Shown in pieces: positions 15,900 through 24,357 of a DNA stretch of 64,000 nucleotides. The stretch comes from Streptosporangium amethystogenes. Its GTDB lineage: Bacteria; Actinomycetota; Actinomycetes; Streptosporangiales; Streptosporangiaceae. Location: the NCBI RefSeq assembly GCF_000721075.1, contig NZ_JOEQ01000004.1, forward strand, positions 310,001-374,000, in the 5' to 3' direction. How positions within the stretch are numbered: the first letter of the stretch is position 1; each line of letters begins with the position of its first letter. The position numbers were made by a program, and so were the translations under genes. The notes beneath the pieces were generated by a model. The model was not told the DNA's origin. It saw only the letters and a list, made by a program, of their open reading frames with translations, and ran no database searches.

Positions 15900-16865
15900 A
15901 TGGCAGAAATCGGTTACACGATGATGTGCGAGCAGACACCCGCCAGACAGCTGGTCGAGGACGTCGTCACAGCCGAGCGGGTCGGCTTCGACTACGCGGT
16001 CATCTCCGACCACTACTTCCCGTGGCTGGAGGAGCTGGGGCACTCCCCGTACGCCTGGTCGGTGCTCGGTGCGGCCGCGCAGGCCACCGCGCGACTGCCC
16101 CTGATGACGTACGTGACCTGCCCGATCATGCGCTACCACCCGGCGGTGGTGGCGCAGAAGGCGGCGACCATGGGGGTGCTGAGCGAGGGCCGCTTCATGC
16201 TGGGACTGGGCGCGGGGGAGAACCTCAACGAGCACGTCATCGGGGAGGGCTGGCCGTCCGCCGACACCCGGCACCTGATGTTCAGGGAGGCCATACAGAT
16301 CATCAGGGAGCTGTTCGAGGGCGAGTACGTCAACTACCGTGGCGAGTTCTTCGACGTCGACTCGGCCAGGCTGTTCGATCTGCCCGATCAGCCCGTCCCG
16401 CTGGCGATCGCCGCCTCCGGTGGCCGTTCGGGGAACATCGCCGCCGAACACGGGGACGCGCTGGTCGCGATCGACCCCGACGCGGACCTGGTGCGCGCGT
16501 TCGCCGACGCGGGTGGCGCGGGCAAGCCCGTCTACGGTCAGCTCGCGATCTGCTACGACCCCGACGTGGCGGCCGCCACGGAGCGGGCGCACCGGCTGTG
16601 GCGCTGGTCGACGGCCGGCTGGAAGGTCATGGCCGAGCTTCCCGGGCCCGTCAACTTCGCCGCCAGTGCCCAGACCGTGCGGCCGGAGGACATCGCGGCG
16701 AGGGTGCCGTGCGGTCCCGACGTGAACGCCGTGGTGGAGGCGGTGCGCGCCTACACCGACGCGGGTTTCACGCACATCGCCCTGGTCCAGATCGGCCACG
16801 AGCACCAGGGCATGTTCTTCGACTGGTCCGAGAAGGAACTGCTTCCCGCCCTGAGCCGCCTCTAG
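15900..16865 (+). CDS. F420-type LLM-class oxidoreductase
   Basis: A 321-aa luciferase-like TIM barrel of the F420-dependent glucose-6-phosphate-dehydrogenase-like group. Motifs are MAEIGYTMMCEQ, VISDHYFPWLEELGHSPYAWSVLGA (~40-62), TYVTCPIMRYHPAVVAQKAATM and GRFMLGLGAGENLNEHV (~98-115). The F420-contacting C-terminal block is also typical. A deazaflavin cofactor is typical of the family and fits an actinomycete. The substrate is not predictable. It is 77 bp after NDH-2 on the same strand. Confidence 0.9.
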   Translation: MAEIGYTMMCEQTPARQLVEDVVTAERVGFDYAVISDHYFPWLEELGHSPYAWSVLGAAAQATARLPLMTYVTCPIMRYHPAVVAQKAATMGVLSEGRFMLGLGAGENLNEHVIGEGWPSADTRHLMFREAIQIIRELFEGEYVNYRGEFFDVDSARLFDLPDQPVPLAIAASGGRSGNIAAEHGDALVAIDPDADLVRAFADAGGAGKPVYGQLAICYDPDVAAATERAHRLWRWSTAGWKVMAELPGPVNFAASAQTVRPEDIAARVPCGPDVNAVVEAVRAYTDAGFTHIALVQIGHEHQGMFFDWSEKELLPALSRL

Positions 16866-17038
16866 CGGCTCCCGGCCGGGTGATTCCCGGCGGGGAGCGG
16901 GCGGTCCAGGGGCCACACCGGATCTCCGGCGCACCCGGCGGCGAGACCGGTGCCCGGGGCCGCGCCGGCCCGATCCCCCCTTCGGAGGGAGCGACGACCA
17001 GGCGGTTTTGCAGCAGCGCACAGGAAAGGTTCACCCAG

Positions 17039-18187
17039 GTGAATGACGTGTGGGATCTGGCGGTCGTCGGCGGCGGGCCCGCGGGAGCGGCGGCCGCGCT
17101 GCGCGCGAGGCAGCTCCGGCCTGACGCGCGGGTGCTCCTGCTCGATCGGGCCGACTTCCCCCGCGACAAGGCCTGCGGCGACGGCATCGCCGCCCACTGC
17201 CGTGACGAACTCGCCCTGCTGGACATCCCCGACCTCATCGCCGACTACCGGCCGACGCGGCGCCTGGCGGTGGTCTCCCCCGGCGGCGCGCGTGTCTCGG
17301 CCACCTCCGCCCGGCCCAACCACGTCGTCCCCCGCCGGGTCTTCGACGCCCGCCTCGTCGAGGCCGCCCGTGCCCGCGGTGTCGAGGTCCGCCGCCACCA
17401 GGTCCGCTCGCTCGCCGTCCTCGACGGCCACATCGTCCTCGACGGCACCGTCACCGCCCGCGCCGTCGTCGCCGCCGACGGGGCCAACTCGACGATGCGA
17501 CGCCTCGTCGGCGTCCCCCCCGCCCCCGACAGGCACACCGCGATCGCCGTACGCGGTTACGCCGACGTGCCCGCCGACGACGACGTGCAGTCCATCTTCA
17601 TGCAGCAGGACGGATGGCCCGCGTACGCGTGGTCGTTCCCCATCGGCGACGGCACCGCCAACGTCGGCTTCGGGATGCTCCTGCCCAGGCTGCGCGCCAC
17701 CGGCCTGCCGGGCCGCGAGGTGCTGCACGGCCGGCTCGCCGAACTGCTGCCCCGGCTGAGCGCCCACGACCTGCGCGCCCACCATCTGCCCCTGTCCCCG
17801 GGACGGCCGAAGCCGGGCTCCGGGCGGGTGATGCTCGCCGGTGACGCCGCCGGTCTCATCAACCCGCTCACCGGCGAGGGCATCTACTACGCCCTGGTCT
17901 CCGGCCGCCTGGCCGGCGAGGCGGCCGTGCGGGCCGCCGCCGACCCGCTGCCCGCCTACCGGCGCGAGCTGAAGAAGGCACTAGGGCGGCACCTGCGCAC
18001 CACGGACGTGCTCGCCCTCGCCGCCCAGTCACCCGGCTTCATCGACGCGGCGATCGACACGGCCGCCCGCCGCAAGGAGGTGTTCGACCTGCTGGTCGAC
18101 GTGGGCCTCGGCGCGGGCACCGTACCGCTCCCGCTGGCACTGGCCGTGGTCCGCCGCTGGCTCCTAAACGGTCTCCGGCGGCGCTGA
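17039..18187 (+). CDS. Geranylgeranyl-reductase-family flavoprotein
   Basis: A 382-aa FAD-dependent oxidoreductase. Features are the N-terminal GGGPAGAAAALRA dinucleotide fold, the ACGDGIAAHC block after residue 40 typical of geranylgeranyl reductases, and AGDAAGLINPLTGEGIYYAL (~263-282) binding the FAD pyrophosphate. A role in saturating isoprenoid chains (menaquinone tails or polyprenyl lipids) is usual for the family. GTG 17039 follows AGGAAAGG at 17022. It is separated from the F420-type gene by 173 bp, which contain G/C-rich stems but no gene. Confidence 0.9.
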   Translation: MNDVWDLAVVGGGPAGAAAALRARQLRPDARVLLLDRADFPRDKACGDGIAAHCRDELALLDIPDLIADYRPTRRLAVVSPGGARVSATSARPNHVVPRRVFDARLVEAARARGVEVRRHQVRSLAVLDGHIVLDGTVTARAVVAADGANSTMRRLVGVPPAPDRHTAIAVRGYADVPADDDVQSIFMQQDGWPAYAWSFPIGDGTANVGFGMLLPRLRATGLPGREVLHGRLAELLPRLSAHDLRAHHLPLSPGRPKPGSGRVMLAGDAAGLINPLTGEGIYYALVSGRLAGEAAVRAAADPLPAYRRELKKALGRHLRTTDVLALAAQSPGFIDAAIDTAARRKEVFDLLVDVGLGAGTVPLPLALAVVRRWLLNGLRRR

Positions 18188-18195
18188 ACGACGCG

Positions 18196-18228
18196 GAGGA
18201 ACGGCGGGACCGGATCACGCCGTTCCTC
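18196..18228. terminator. Hairpin between convergent flavoprotein and CotH genes
   Basis: GAGGAACGGCG and CGCCGTTCCTC form a perfect 11-bp stem with an 11-nt loop, between stops at 18187 and 18235. It probably terminates transcription from both sides, although no long T-run follows. Confidence 0.65.
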
Positions 18229-18234
18229 GCGGGA

Positions 18235-20034
18235 TCATCCGCCGGCGATCACCTTGTCCGAGCCCAGCGCCTCGGCGCGGGTCTTGAGGGTGGTACGGAG
18301 CGACGTGGCGTCGGCCTCGACCTTGGCGGTGTCGGCGCCCTCGTTCAGCCGGTAGGACTTCACGATGTCGTCGAGCAGCGCGGTGGCGACCCCGCCTCCC
18401 AGGAGCTTCTGGTACAGGTTCCGGTACTGCTCCTCGTAGACCTTCTTGAAGGCGGGCGTCTTCAGGAACCTGTCCTTCAGCGCGTGGCCCATCCGCGGCC
18501 CGCCCATCGGACTGTTCTGACGGGCACCGCCCTCCCGACCGGCACCTCCCTGACCGGCACCGTCCTGCGGCTGCCCGCTCCGCGTCGGCTGGACCTGCGG
18601 CTGCGGCCCCTGGGTCGGCTGAACCTGGGCCGCCGCCCCCTGGGTCGGCTGAACCTGCGGCTGCCCGCTCCCGGTCGGCCGGGGCTGGGACTGGGACAGC
18701 GAGCCCTGGGCCGGCTGAGCCTGGGGCCCCGCCTCCCGCGTCGGGCCGCCCCTGCCGCCCCCCATACCGATCGTGTCGTTCGGCCCCGCCTTGGCGTTGC
18801 CGCTGAAGGCGAAGTTGAGGTCCCAGGCGATGACGGTGAACTTCTTGGTGTCCAGGTCGTACCACAGGTAGTAGTTACGCCCGGGACCGCTCATGTCGTC
18901 GAAGTTGACCATCAGGTTCTGCAGGACGAGATAGCGGGCGAAGGACTCCACGTCCACCCGGTCGGCCAGCCCGGCGGCGAACTCCTCGTCGGAGGCCTGC
19001 TCCACCCACTTGACCAGGTCGATGATCGGCTGCAGGTCCTTGCCTCCCACCTTGTTGACCTGCTTGAAGTCGGTGCCGTAGGCGGTCTGGTCCTCCCCCT
19101 TGTAGCTGAAGCCACTTGAGGCGAGCGACTTGTACAGCACGCCGTCACCGAGCCGCTCCGCGTACCCCTCGTCGAGATACTCCACCAGTAGACGGGGAGA
19201 GGAGGAGCGGCCGTTGACCGTGAACGAGCTGTAGGCGTACCGCTGGGTCGGCTCGCCGGCCGCGCCGACCAGCGAGATCGCCAGGGTCTCGTTCAGCAGG
19301 GTCGAGGACTGCCCGGTCGCGGGACGGACGGCCATCTGCGAGTGCCCCTGGTAACGGCGCCCCTCCACGAACTCGTCAAAGCTGATCAGCCAGGGCAGGT
19401 TCTCGGGTTCCTCCGCCTTGAGCGCGGTCATCGCACCGCCCGGCCCCCGGCCGGCCCCGTCTCCCCCGAGACCTTCCCGCTGCTCCCCGCCGGGAGGCTG
19501 GAAACCCTCGGGGACTTGGAAACCCTCGGGTGGCTGGAAACCCTCGGGGACTTGGAAACCCTCGGGAGGCTGGAAGTTCCCCGGGCGTCCGCCGCCACCG
19601 CCGGGACCTCCCCGGCCTGTGGTACGGGCCTTACCGTTCCAGGTCAGCCCACTCAGCGTGGAGTTGCCCTTCAGCCGGATGCCCACGCTCGGGATGGTGG
19701 TCCCGTCGATGACCAGGTCGGCCTCGACGTACTTCTTCTCCCCGTCCTTGAAGTACTCCTCCAGCATGTCCTGGTAGGCGCCGTCCTTGAAGGTGAGCTG
19801 GACGTTGTGCGAGCTCGCGGTGTCGAAGGCGTCCTTGGTGCCGGCGATGTCCTGGATGACCGTCCTGGCTTCGGCGACCTGCCCGGTGGTGATGTAGGGC
19901 CGGATCGTTCCGGTGCCGAAGCCCGCCCCCACCACCAGCAGGAACACGGCGAAGACGGCGACCACCCTCCAGTGGTGCCGGAGCCTGACCGGAATCCGGT
20001 GCCGCAGCCGCGGCCGGTTCGTCGGGATCGTCAC
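18235..20034 (-). CDS. CotH-kinase-family secreted/membrane-anchored protein
   Basis: 599 aa with an N-terminal signal-anchor (~22-45), so most of the protein lies outside the membrane. The body is a CotH domain: GIRLKGNSTL near residue 120, then LPWLISFDEFVEGRRYQG, LNETLAISLVGAAG, and GRNYYLWYDLDTKKFTVIAWDLNFAF with a DLN(F) metal-type motif. CotH proteins are atypical secreted kinases, known for phosphorylating spore-coat proteins in Bacillus. Two low-complexity inserts interrupt it: Phe-Gln-Pro-Pro-Glu-Gly repeats (~165-190) and Gln-Pro-rich repeats (~430-500). It is the last gene of the VTC-DUF4956-CotH operon. Confidence 0.9.
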   Translation of the reverse strand: MTIPTNRPRLRHRIPVRLRHHWRVVAVFAVFLLVVGAGFGTGTIRPYITTGQVAEARTVIQDIAGTKDAFDTASSHNVQLTFKDGAYQDMLEEYFKDGEKKYVEADLVIDGTTIPSVGIRLKGNSTLSGLTWNGKARTTGRGGPGGGGGRPGNFQPPEGFQVPEGFQPPEGFQVPEGFQPPGGEQREGLGGDGAGRGPGGAMTALKAEEPENLPWLISFDEFVEGRRYQGHSQMAVRPATGQSSTLLNETLAISLVGAAGEPTQRYAYSSFTVNGRSSSPRLLVEYLDEGYAERLGDGVLYKSLASSGFSYKGEDQTAYGTDFKQVNKVGGKDLQPIIDLVKWVEQASDEEFAAGLADRVDVESFARYLVLQNLMVNFDDMSGPGRNYYLWYDLDTKKFTVIAWDLNFAFSGNAKAGPNDTIGMGGGRGGPTREAGPQAQPAQGSLSQSQPRPTGSGQPQVQPTQGAAAQVQPTQGPQPQVQPTRSGQPQDGAGQGGAGREGGARQNSPMGGPRMGHALKDRFLKTPAFKKVYEEQYRNLYQKLLGGGVATALLDDIVKSYRLNEGADTAKVEADATSLRTTLKTRAEALGSDKVIAGG

Positions 20035-20040
20035 GGCGGC

Positions 20041-20718
20041 CTACAGATCGGCCTGGTCGTACCCGGTCAGGACCGTGACCGGCTGGCCGCTGTTGCGCTC
20101 CCGCAGGGCCGAGATCAGGCTCGCGGGCTCGCCGCCCTTCTTGATCTTGACCGTGTACATCAGCTCGGTCAGCGCGCCGCCGCGGATCGACTCCATGCTC
20201 ACCAGTTCGAACTCGTCGGTGTGCTGGATCAGCACGTCCTGGATCGTGTGGGTGTAGTCCTCGTCCGAGGGCACCTGGACCTTGACCACCTGGCGCTGGA
20301 CGTTCAGGTGGAACCAGTTGAAACGACTCATGATCATGGTGACCAGCGAGATCGCCACGGCGGCGACGGCGGCCAGGACGTAGAAGCGGGTGCCCACGGC
20401 CATGCCGACGGCCATCACCAGGAAGATGAAGCCGACATCCCGGGTCTCCTTGATCGCGTTACGGAACCGGACCACGGAGAGCGCGCCGACCAGCGCGAAC
20501 GCGCGCGCGATGTTGGAACCGACGACCAGCATGATCAGCGAGATGATCATGCCGAGGATGACCAGCGTCTGGACGTAGGACTGGCTGTAGGAGACGTTGC
20601 GGTGCGTCGCCCGGTACACCCAGCCGATCATCACGCTGAGCGCGAACGACAGCGACATCGCGATGGCGATGTCCATCACGCTGAAGGTGCCGGACAGGTC
20701 CTGGAAATCAAAGTTCAT
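20041..20718 (-). CDS. DUF4956 membrane protein
   Basis: A 225-aa membrane protein of the DUF4956 family. It has ~4 transmembrane helices in the first 150 residues (including ALSVMIGWVYRATH, LVILGMIISLIMLVVGS, DVGFIFLVMAVGMAVG) with the conserved VRFRNAIKETRDVGF between them, then a cytosolic alpha/beta tail. The ATG at 20718 is preferred to the upstream 20754 because GGAGG lies ~10 nt before it and it clears the preceding stop at 20735. The 6-bp gap to CotH indicates one operon. The function is unknown; the family often neighbours VTC and CotH genes. Confidence 0.88.
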   Translation of the reverse strand: MNFDFQDLSGTFSVMDIAIAMSLSFALSVMIGWVYRATHRNVSYSQSYVQTLVILGMIISLIMLVVGSNIARAFALVGALSVVRFRNAIKETRDVGFIFLVMAVGMAVGTRFYVLAAVAAVAISLVTMIMSRFNWFHLNVQRQVVKVQVPSDEDYTHTIQDVLIQHTDEFELVSMESIRGGALTELMYTVKIKKGGEPASLISALRERNSGQPVTVLTGYDQADL

Positions 20719-20734
20719 GGGGGTTACGCCTCCA

Positions 20735-21607
20735 TCAGGCGGAGTGAGGGTCATGGTCGGGGATATGGAAGATCGACCGAGGGGCCCGGCCGAAGGCCTC
20801 CACGCTCTGGCAGTACTTGGAGACCCGCACCACCTGCAGGTTCCGTTTGGCGGTCAGATCGGTGAGCCAGTAGGGCACCCGCTCGTTCGCCTTGACCTCG
20901 ATGATCGTTTTGGTGGGCGGGACGATGAACCGGTTCTGGGCGTCGGCGCCGATGTGGAAGTCCCGGTCACGGCCCCGTACGCGCTGGTCGAAGGTGACCC
21001 GGAGGCCGACGTCGGCGTCCCGGCCCACATAGGCGTGCCGCTGGTAGCCGGTCATCGCGGTGGCCCGCAGATCGAGCCGGCAGGCCAGGTCCAGGACCTC
21101 CTCGACGAAGGGCCGCTCCGCCTCGGTGTGCTCGACCGGCTCACGCCCGTCGCACAACCGCAGCGCGTCGGCGTACGGCAGGCAGACCCGGCGCTTCTGG
21201 GTGACGCGGTTGACCCGCTGCTTGATCTCGACGAACACCGGGGTGTCCGCGGTGACCTTGAAACGGTCGCCGTAGTGCCTGATCCGCAGCTTGCGCCGGA
21301 ACTTCAGGCCCTCGATCTTCTCCCAGTAGAAGCGCAGCCCCCGGGTGTCGTAGTAGACGCTCCAGATGCCATACCCCTCGTCCCCGCTGTGAGCGTCGCG
21401 GTCGAGTCGCCGCTCCATCTCGTCCCGGAGCTCGTCCACCAGACCGGTGTCGACCAGATACTTGATCTCGTAGCGGTTGAACGCGTGCAGCCTGCTCGGC
21501 GCACGCAGCGCGCGCCCGGCATCGGACACCCGCCCGTCCCCGCCACCGTCCCCGGGATCCGCGGGGCTGTCTGCGATCGCGGACGACCTGCGAAGTCTGC
21601 GCAGCAT
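20735..21607 (-). CDS. VTC-domain (polyphosphate-polymerase-like) protein
   Basis: 290 aa. Residues ~40-275 form a VTC/CYTH-like tunnel domain rich in paired charged strands: FNRYEIKYLVD, SVYYDTRGLRFYWEK, KFRRKLRIRHYG, PVFVEIKQRVN, TGYQRHAYVG and TIIEVKANERVPYWL. In the yeast vacuolar transporter chaperone this fold makes polyphosphate from ATP, and the basic and E-x-K residues seen here fit substrate and metal binding. It is first in the operon with DUF4956 and CotH. The partners suggest a membrane-coupled polyanion or phosphotransfer process at the cell surface (inference). Confidence 0.88.
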   Translation of the reverse strand: MLRRLRRSSAIADSPADPGDGGGDGRVSDAGRALRAPSRLHAFNRYEIKYLVDTGLVDELRDEMERRLDRDAHSGDEGYGIWSVYYDTRGLRFYWEKIEGLKFRRKLRIRHYGDRFKVTADTPVFVEIKQRVNRVTQKRRVCLPYADALRLCDGREPVEHTEAERPFVEEVLDLACRLDLRATAMTGYQRHAYVGRDADVGLRVTFDQRVRGRDRDFHIGADAQNRFIVPPTKTIIEVKANERVPYWLTDLTAKRNLQVVRVSKYCQSVEAFGRAPRSIFHIPDHDPHSA

Positions 21608-22069
21608 GTTGCTCCATTCGAGAGAGCGTCGGCGGACATGTCATGGTGCGAACCCGAAAGTGGCGTGTCCGGGCCCCCGGCGTGGGACGCCCCGGAGGCG
21701 CACGGCCCGTGAGCGGCGGTCCGCACGGCGAAACCGCCCGGTCGGGGCACCCGGGACGGCGGCCCATGGATGTCAGAACCTTCGCGGCGGCCGAACCTGT
21801 TCATGACGTCGTTCTACGTGCCCTCGATGAAAGTCTTCTGAGAAGCGTGTCAACTTCCGTTCATCCGGCGGACGAACGGCGGCAACCCCCTGTTAAGCAC
21901 GGACCGCGAACGGGACCGGGCCTCTCCCATGACGGATGCCCGATCGTCGCGTTTCATCGGTAAATTTCCGCCCATCATCCTAAAAACTTGTGACTCTAGT
22001 TCACAATATGTTTCACTGTGTTGCAGCGCAGTAGCATCTCGCTACTTCCCCTATACCGAGGAGAGTGCG
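21608..22069. other. 462-bp divergent spacer between VTC operon and nuclease gene
   Basis: No convincing gene is present. It holds an inverted repeat at 21857-21879 (CCGTTC and GAACGG arms with inner CCG/CGG), an AT-richer stretch from ~21960, and the TTGTGA/TCACAA site described separately. Confidence 0.6.
21988..22006. promoter_or_regulatory. TTGTGA-N7-TCACAA operator-like site
   Basis: A perfect 6-bp inverted repeat lies in an AT-rich patch ~64 bp before the nuclease start. It resembles CRP/FNR half-sites (TGTGA, TCACA) but with 7 rather than 6 bp between arms. Which regulator binds is not known. Confidence 0.5.
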
Positions 22070-23836
22070 TTGAGTCAGCCCCCCAGTACCGAGTTCACCG
22101 GAAATCCCGATGTCGTCAGGCTGTCGGCGAGCCTGCTCGACCGCCGGGACGGCGACTGCGGAGACTTCGCGGCGGTCAAGGCCCGCCCGAAGCTGTGGCC
22201 GCGGGTCTCCGAGAGGCGCAGGTACGCGCCCTGGGAGACCTTTCCGCTCGGCCTGGTGATGGACGTGCTCAACGCCGTCGAGTTCGAGGCCGCCCCGATC
22301 GACGAGGCGCTGCCGAGAACCCTCGGAAACGCCCGCGACACCGTGCATCCGGGGGTCGCCAACTGGATCGAGCACGCCTGCCACACCTACCTGGAGGTCT
22401 CCGAGAGCCTGGCCGCCACGCTCGCCTCCGAGGGGGTGGAGCTCCGGCCCGAGCGCCGGCCGCGGATCGTCCAGGGCGGCCGGTCCCCCGCGGAGATGCG
22501 ATCCCTCACCGTGTGGGGCCGGTGGTACGGCTCACCGGACGGTACGACCGTGGAGTTCCGGCGGATGCGCCTGCGCCGCCCCCTGGGCGGCACGGATGTT
22601 CCGTCCACCCAGGCGATGGCGTACGTGGCGGCGGTCGGCAAGCAGGTAACGGACCCGTCGGAGCTGCATCGCGCCATCCCCGTCCCGGTGCGGCCCGTTC
22701 CCGTCCCCCGGCGAGTACGGGTGGTCGAGGTCGGGTTGACCACCGGCACGGACCGGGTCCTTGTCGACACGACGGATCTGGAGGAGATCCGCGGCGCCTA
22801 CACCTCGAACGTCAGACCCGCGACGGCCCGGCTGCTGGCCGGTGGCGGCCGGGCCCCGGGGCGGGACTGCGCCGAGTGCAAGGCACGGGCCTCCTGCGGG
22901 GACCTCGCGCACGCCCCCGGCCTGCTCGGCCTCGACGACCGGGGCACGCACCGGCGGACCTGGTCGATCACGACATCCCGCTATTACCAGGTATGCCCGG
23001 CACAGGCTCACCTGCGAGAGCTCCGGCTGCCCGGCGACTGGGAGACGAGCCCGGCCGCCGAGCGCGGCCAGCACGTACACGCGTGGCTTGAGGCCGCACA
23101 CGGCCGGGGAAGAGCCTGCCGTCCCGCGGACCTGCCGGAGGTGGACGCCGATGACTGCGGCATCGCCGACGAGTTGATGGAGCGGGAGGAGTACCACCGG
23201 TCCCGGCCGTACCTGCTCCGGCATCTGGCGGTATGCCCGCTGCGCGGCCCGGGCGAGGTCACCGAGGTCAGGCCCGAGCCGAAGATCGCCGCCTACGACG
23301 CGCGGGCCGATGTGATGGTGCTCGCCCACCCGGATCTCCTGTGCCGGGTGGACGGACGCCTCGTCTACCGCGAGCAGAAGACGTCGGCCGTACCGCGCGG
23401 GATCACCGAGGAGAACGCGCTGGAGATGGTCCCCCAGCTCGCCCTGGCGGTCCGGCTGATCGCCGCCGGCGTCTTCGGGGACACCGGCGGGCTGGTCGAG
23501 CTGGAGCAGCTCACCCCGGACTCCGCCGAGGTGCTCACCTTCGACGCGACCGACCCGGTGACCGTCTCGACCGCCCAGGCGGTCGTCCTTGACCGGGTCC
23601 GGTCCTGGCACCGCGACGTCGCCTTCCGTGCCACCCCGGGAGCCTGGTGCCGGTTCTGCCCGGTGTCCCGCTGGTGCCCGAGCGCCTCCGACGCCACCGC
23701 GCACCTCGCGGACGGTCTCGCCGTCGACCCCCTCACCGGGGAGATCCTGGCGAGCCCCGACCGGTTGAACGGTCGCGTCGAGGCGATCGCGGCCACTCTC
23801 GCCGACCCCGAACCCGACGACGAGCCTCCGTTCTGA
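22070..23836 (+). CDS. PD-(D/E)XK nuclease-family protein with two Cys clusters (RecB/Cas4-like)
   Basis: 588 aa, starting at TTG 22070 with GAGGAGAG just upstream. The C-terminal ~270 residues carry a PD-(D/E)XK nuclease core: HPDLLCRVDGRLVYREQKTS (~418-437) supplies the catalytic D and E-x-K, with QLALAVRLIAAG as the following helix. Cysteines flank it in Cas4/AddB fashion: Y-Y-Q-V-C at ~308 and CRFCPVSRWC (~526-535), consistent with an Fe-S cluster. A second group, CAECKARASC, lies at ~266, ending a less conserved N-terminal half that may be a degenerate duplicate. No helicase or cas gene is adjacent. A role in DNA repair or defence is plausible but unproven. Confidence 0.8.
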   Translation: MSQPPSTEFTGNPDVVRLSASLLDRRDGDCGDFAAVKARPKLWPRVSERRRYAPWETFPLGLVMDVLNAVEFEAAPIDEALPRTLGNARDTVHPGVANWIEHACHTYLEVSESLAATLASEGVELRPERRPRIVQGGRSPAEMRSLTVWGRWYGSPDGTTVEFRRMRLRRPLGGTDVPSTQAMAYVAAVGKQVTDPSELHRAIPVPVRPVPVPRRVRVVEVGLTTGTDRVLVDTTDLEEIRGAYTSNVRPATARLLAGGGRAPGRDCAECKARASCGDLAHAPGLLGLDDRGTHRRTWSITTSRYYQVCPAQAHLRELRLPGDWETSPAAERGQHVHAWLEAAHGRGRACRPADLPEVDADDCGIADELMEREEYHRSRPYLLRHLAVCPLRGPGEVTEVRPEPKIAAYDARADVMVLAHPDLLCRVDGRLVYREQKTSAVPRGITEENALEMVPQLALAVRLIAAGVFGDTGGLVELEQLTPDSAEVLTFDATDPVTVSTAQAVVLDRVRSWHRDVAFRATPGAWCRFCPVSRWCPSASDATAHLADGLAVDPLTGEILASPDRLNGRVEAIAATLADPEPDDEPPF

Positions 23837-23875
23837 GCACTCACCTGGACCGCGGGAACATCGCGTCTCAGACGT

Positions 23876-24094
23876 TCAACGCGTGATAACCCCAGGATGC
23901 GCGGCGTTGAACCCGGCCAGCCCTTCGGGGGTGAGCCTCAGGTACAGGCCCTTGTCGACGTCCATCACCAGAGGCTTGCCCGCCCCGTAGAACACGACGG
24001 AGATGTCCAGTTCGAGTTCCGGCCAGTCCATGCCGACCACCCAGCCGATGTACGGCTTGGCGAAGTCGGGCACGAGGAACCCGTCGAAGCTCAT
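23876..24094 (-). CDS. Hypothetical 72-aa protein
   Basis: A small protein, 72 aa, with no family I recognise. It begins FDGFLVPDFAKPYIGWVVG and ends with LYLRLTPEGLAGFNAAHPG, mixed alpha/beta in character with no signal or membrane segment. Its ATG lies 6 bp after the stop of the WXG100-like frame at 24101, so the two were probably translated as a pair. A cargo/partner or toxin/immunity relation to a type VII secretion substrate is a guess. It converges on the nuclease gene. Confidence 0.6.
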   Translation of the reverse strand: MSFDGFLVPDFAKPYIGWVVGMDWPELELDISVVFYGAGKPLVMDVDKGLYLRLTPEGLAGFNAAHPGVITR

Positions 24095-24100
24095 GGAGGA

Positions 24101-24310
24101 TCAGCCGGGGTCAACGGGAGGCTGCTCCGCCCACTCATAGTCGCGGGCGGAGGAGTGCAGGTCCGAGGCGACGCGGTCGAGCTCGTCGAGGTACTCCTCC
24201 AGGGCGCCGAAGACGCGCTGTTCGATGCCAGGCATCTGCTTGGCCAGTTCGGCGCCCTGGGCCGCGGCTACCGGTCCCGAGTCCGCCCAACGGTGACTCG
24301 CCGACTCCCA
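24101..24310 (-). pseudogene. WXG100/ESX-like small helical protein, start missing
   Basis: A 69-codon frame with strongly G/C third positions (WESASHRWADSGPVAAA, LEEYLDELDRVASDLHSSA, ending in QPPVDPG). Its two amphipathic helices and W/Y-rich tail recall WXG100-type secretion substrates. No ATG, GTG or TTG exists in frame between the upstream TGA (24365) and the coding-like part. The only nearby ATG (24311) is one base out of frame, so there is either a frameshift or a lost 5' end. It is followed after 6 bp by the 72-aa gene. Confidence 0.5.
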
Positions 24311-24357
24311 TTGGATCGAGGCTAGGCGGAGCCTGATCGCCGGTGTACAACTGAACC

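Noticed and set aside
14374..15939. 521-codon minus-strand ORF over the NDH-2 gene
   Set aside because: Shadow frame; the opposite strand encodes an intact NDH-2 with both dinucleotide motifs.
15923..16860. In-frame extension of the geranylgeranyl-reductase gene back to 15926
   Set aside because: The upstream codons are the shadow frame of the F420-type oxidoreductase; the GTG at 17039 with its own ribosome-binding site is the real start.
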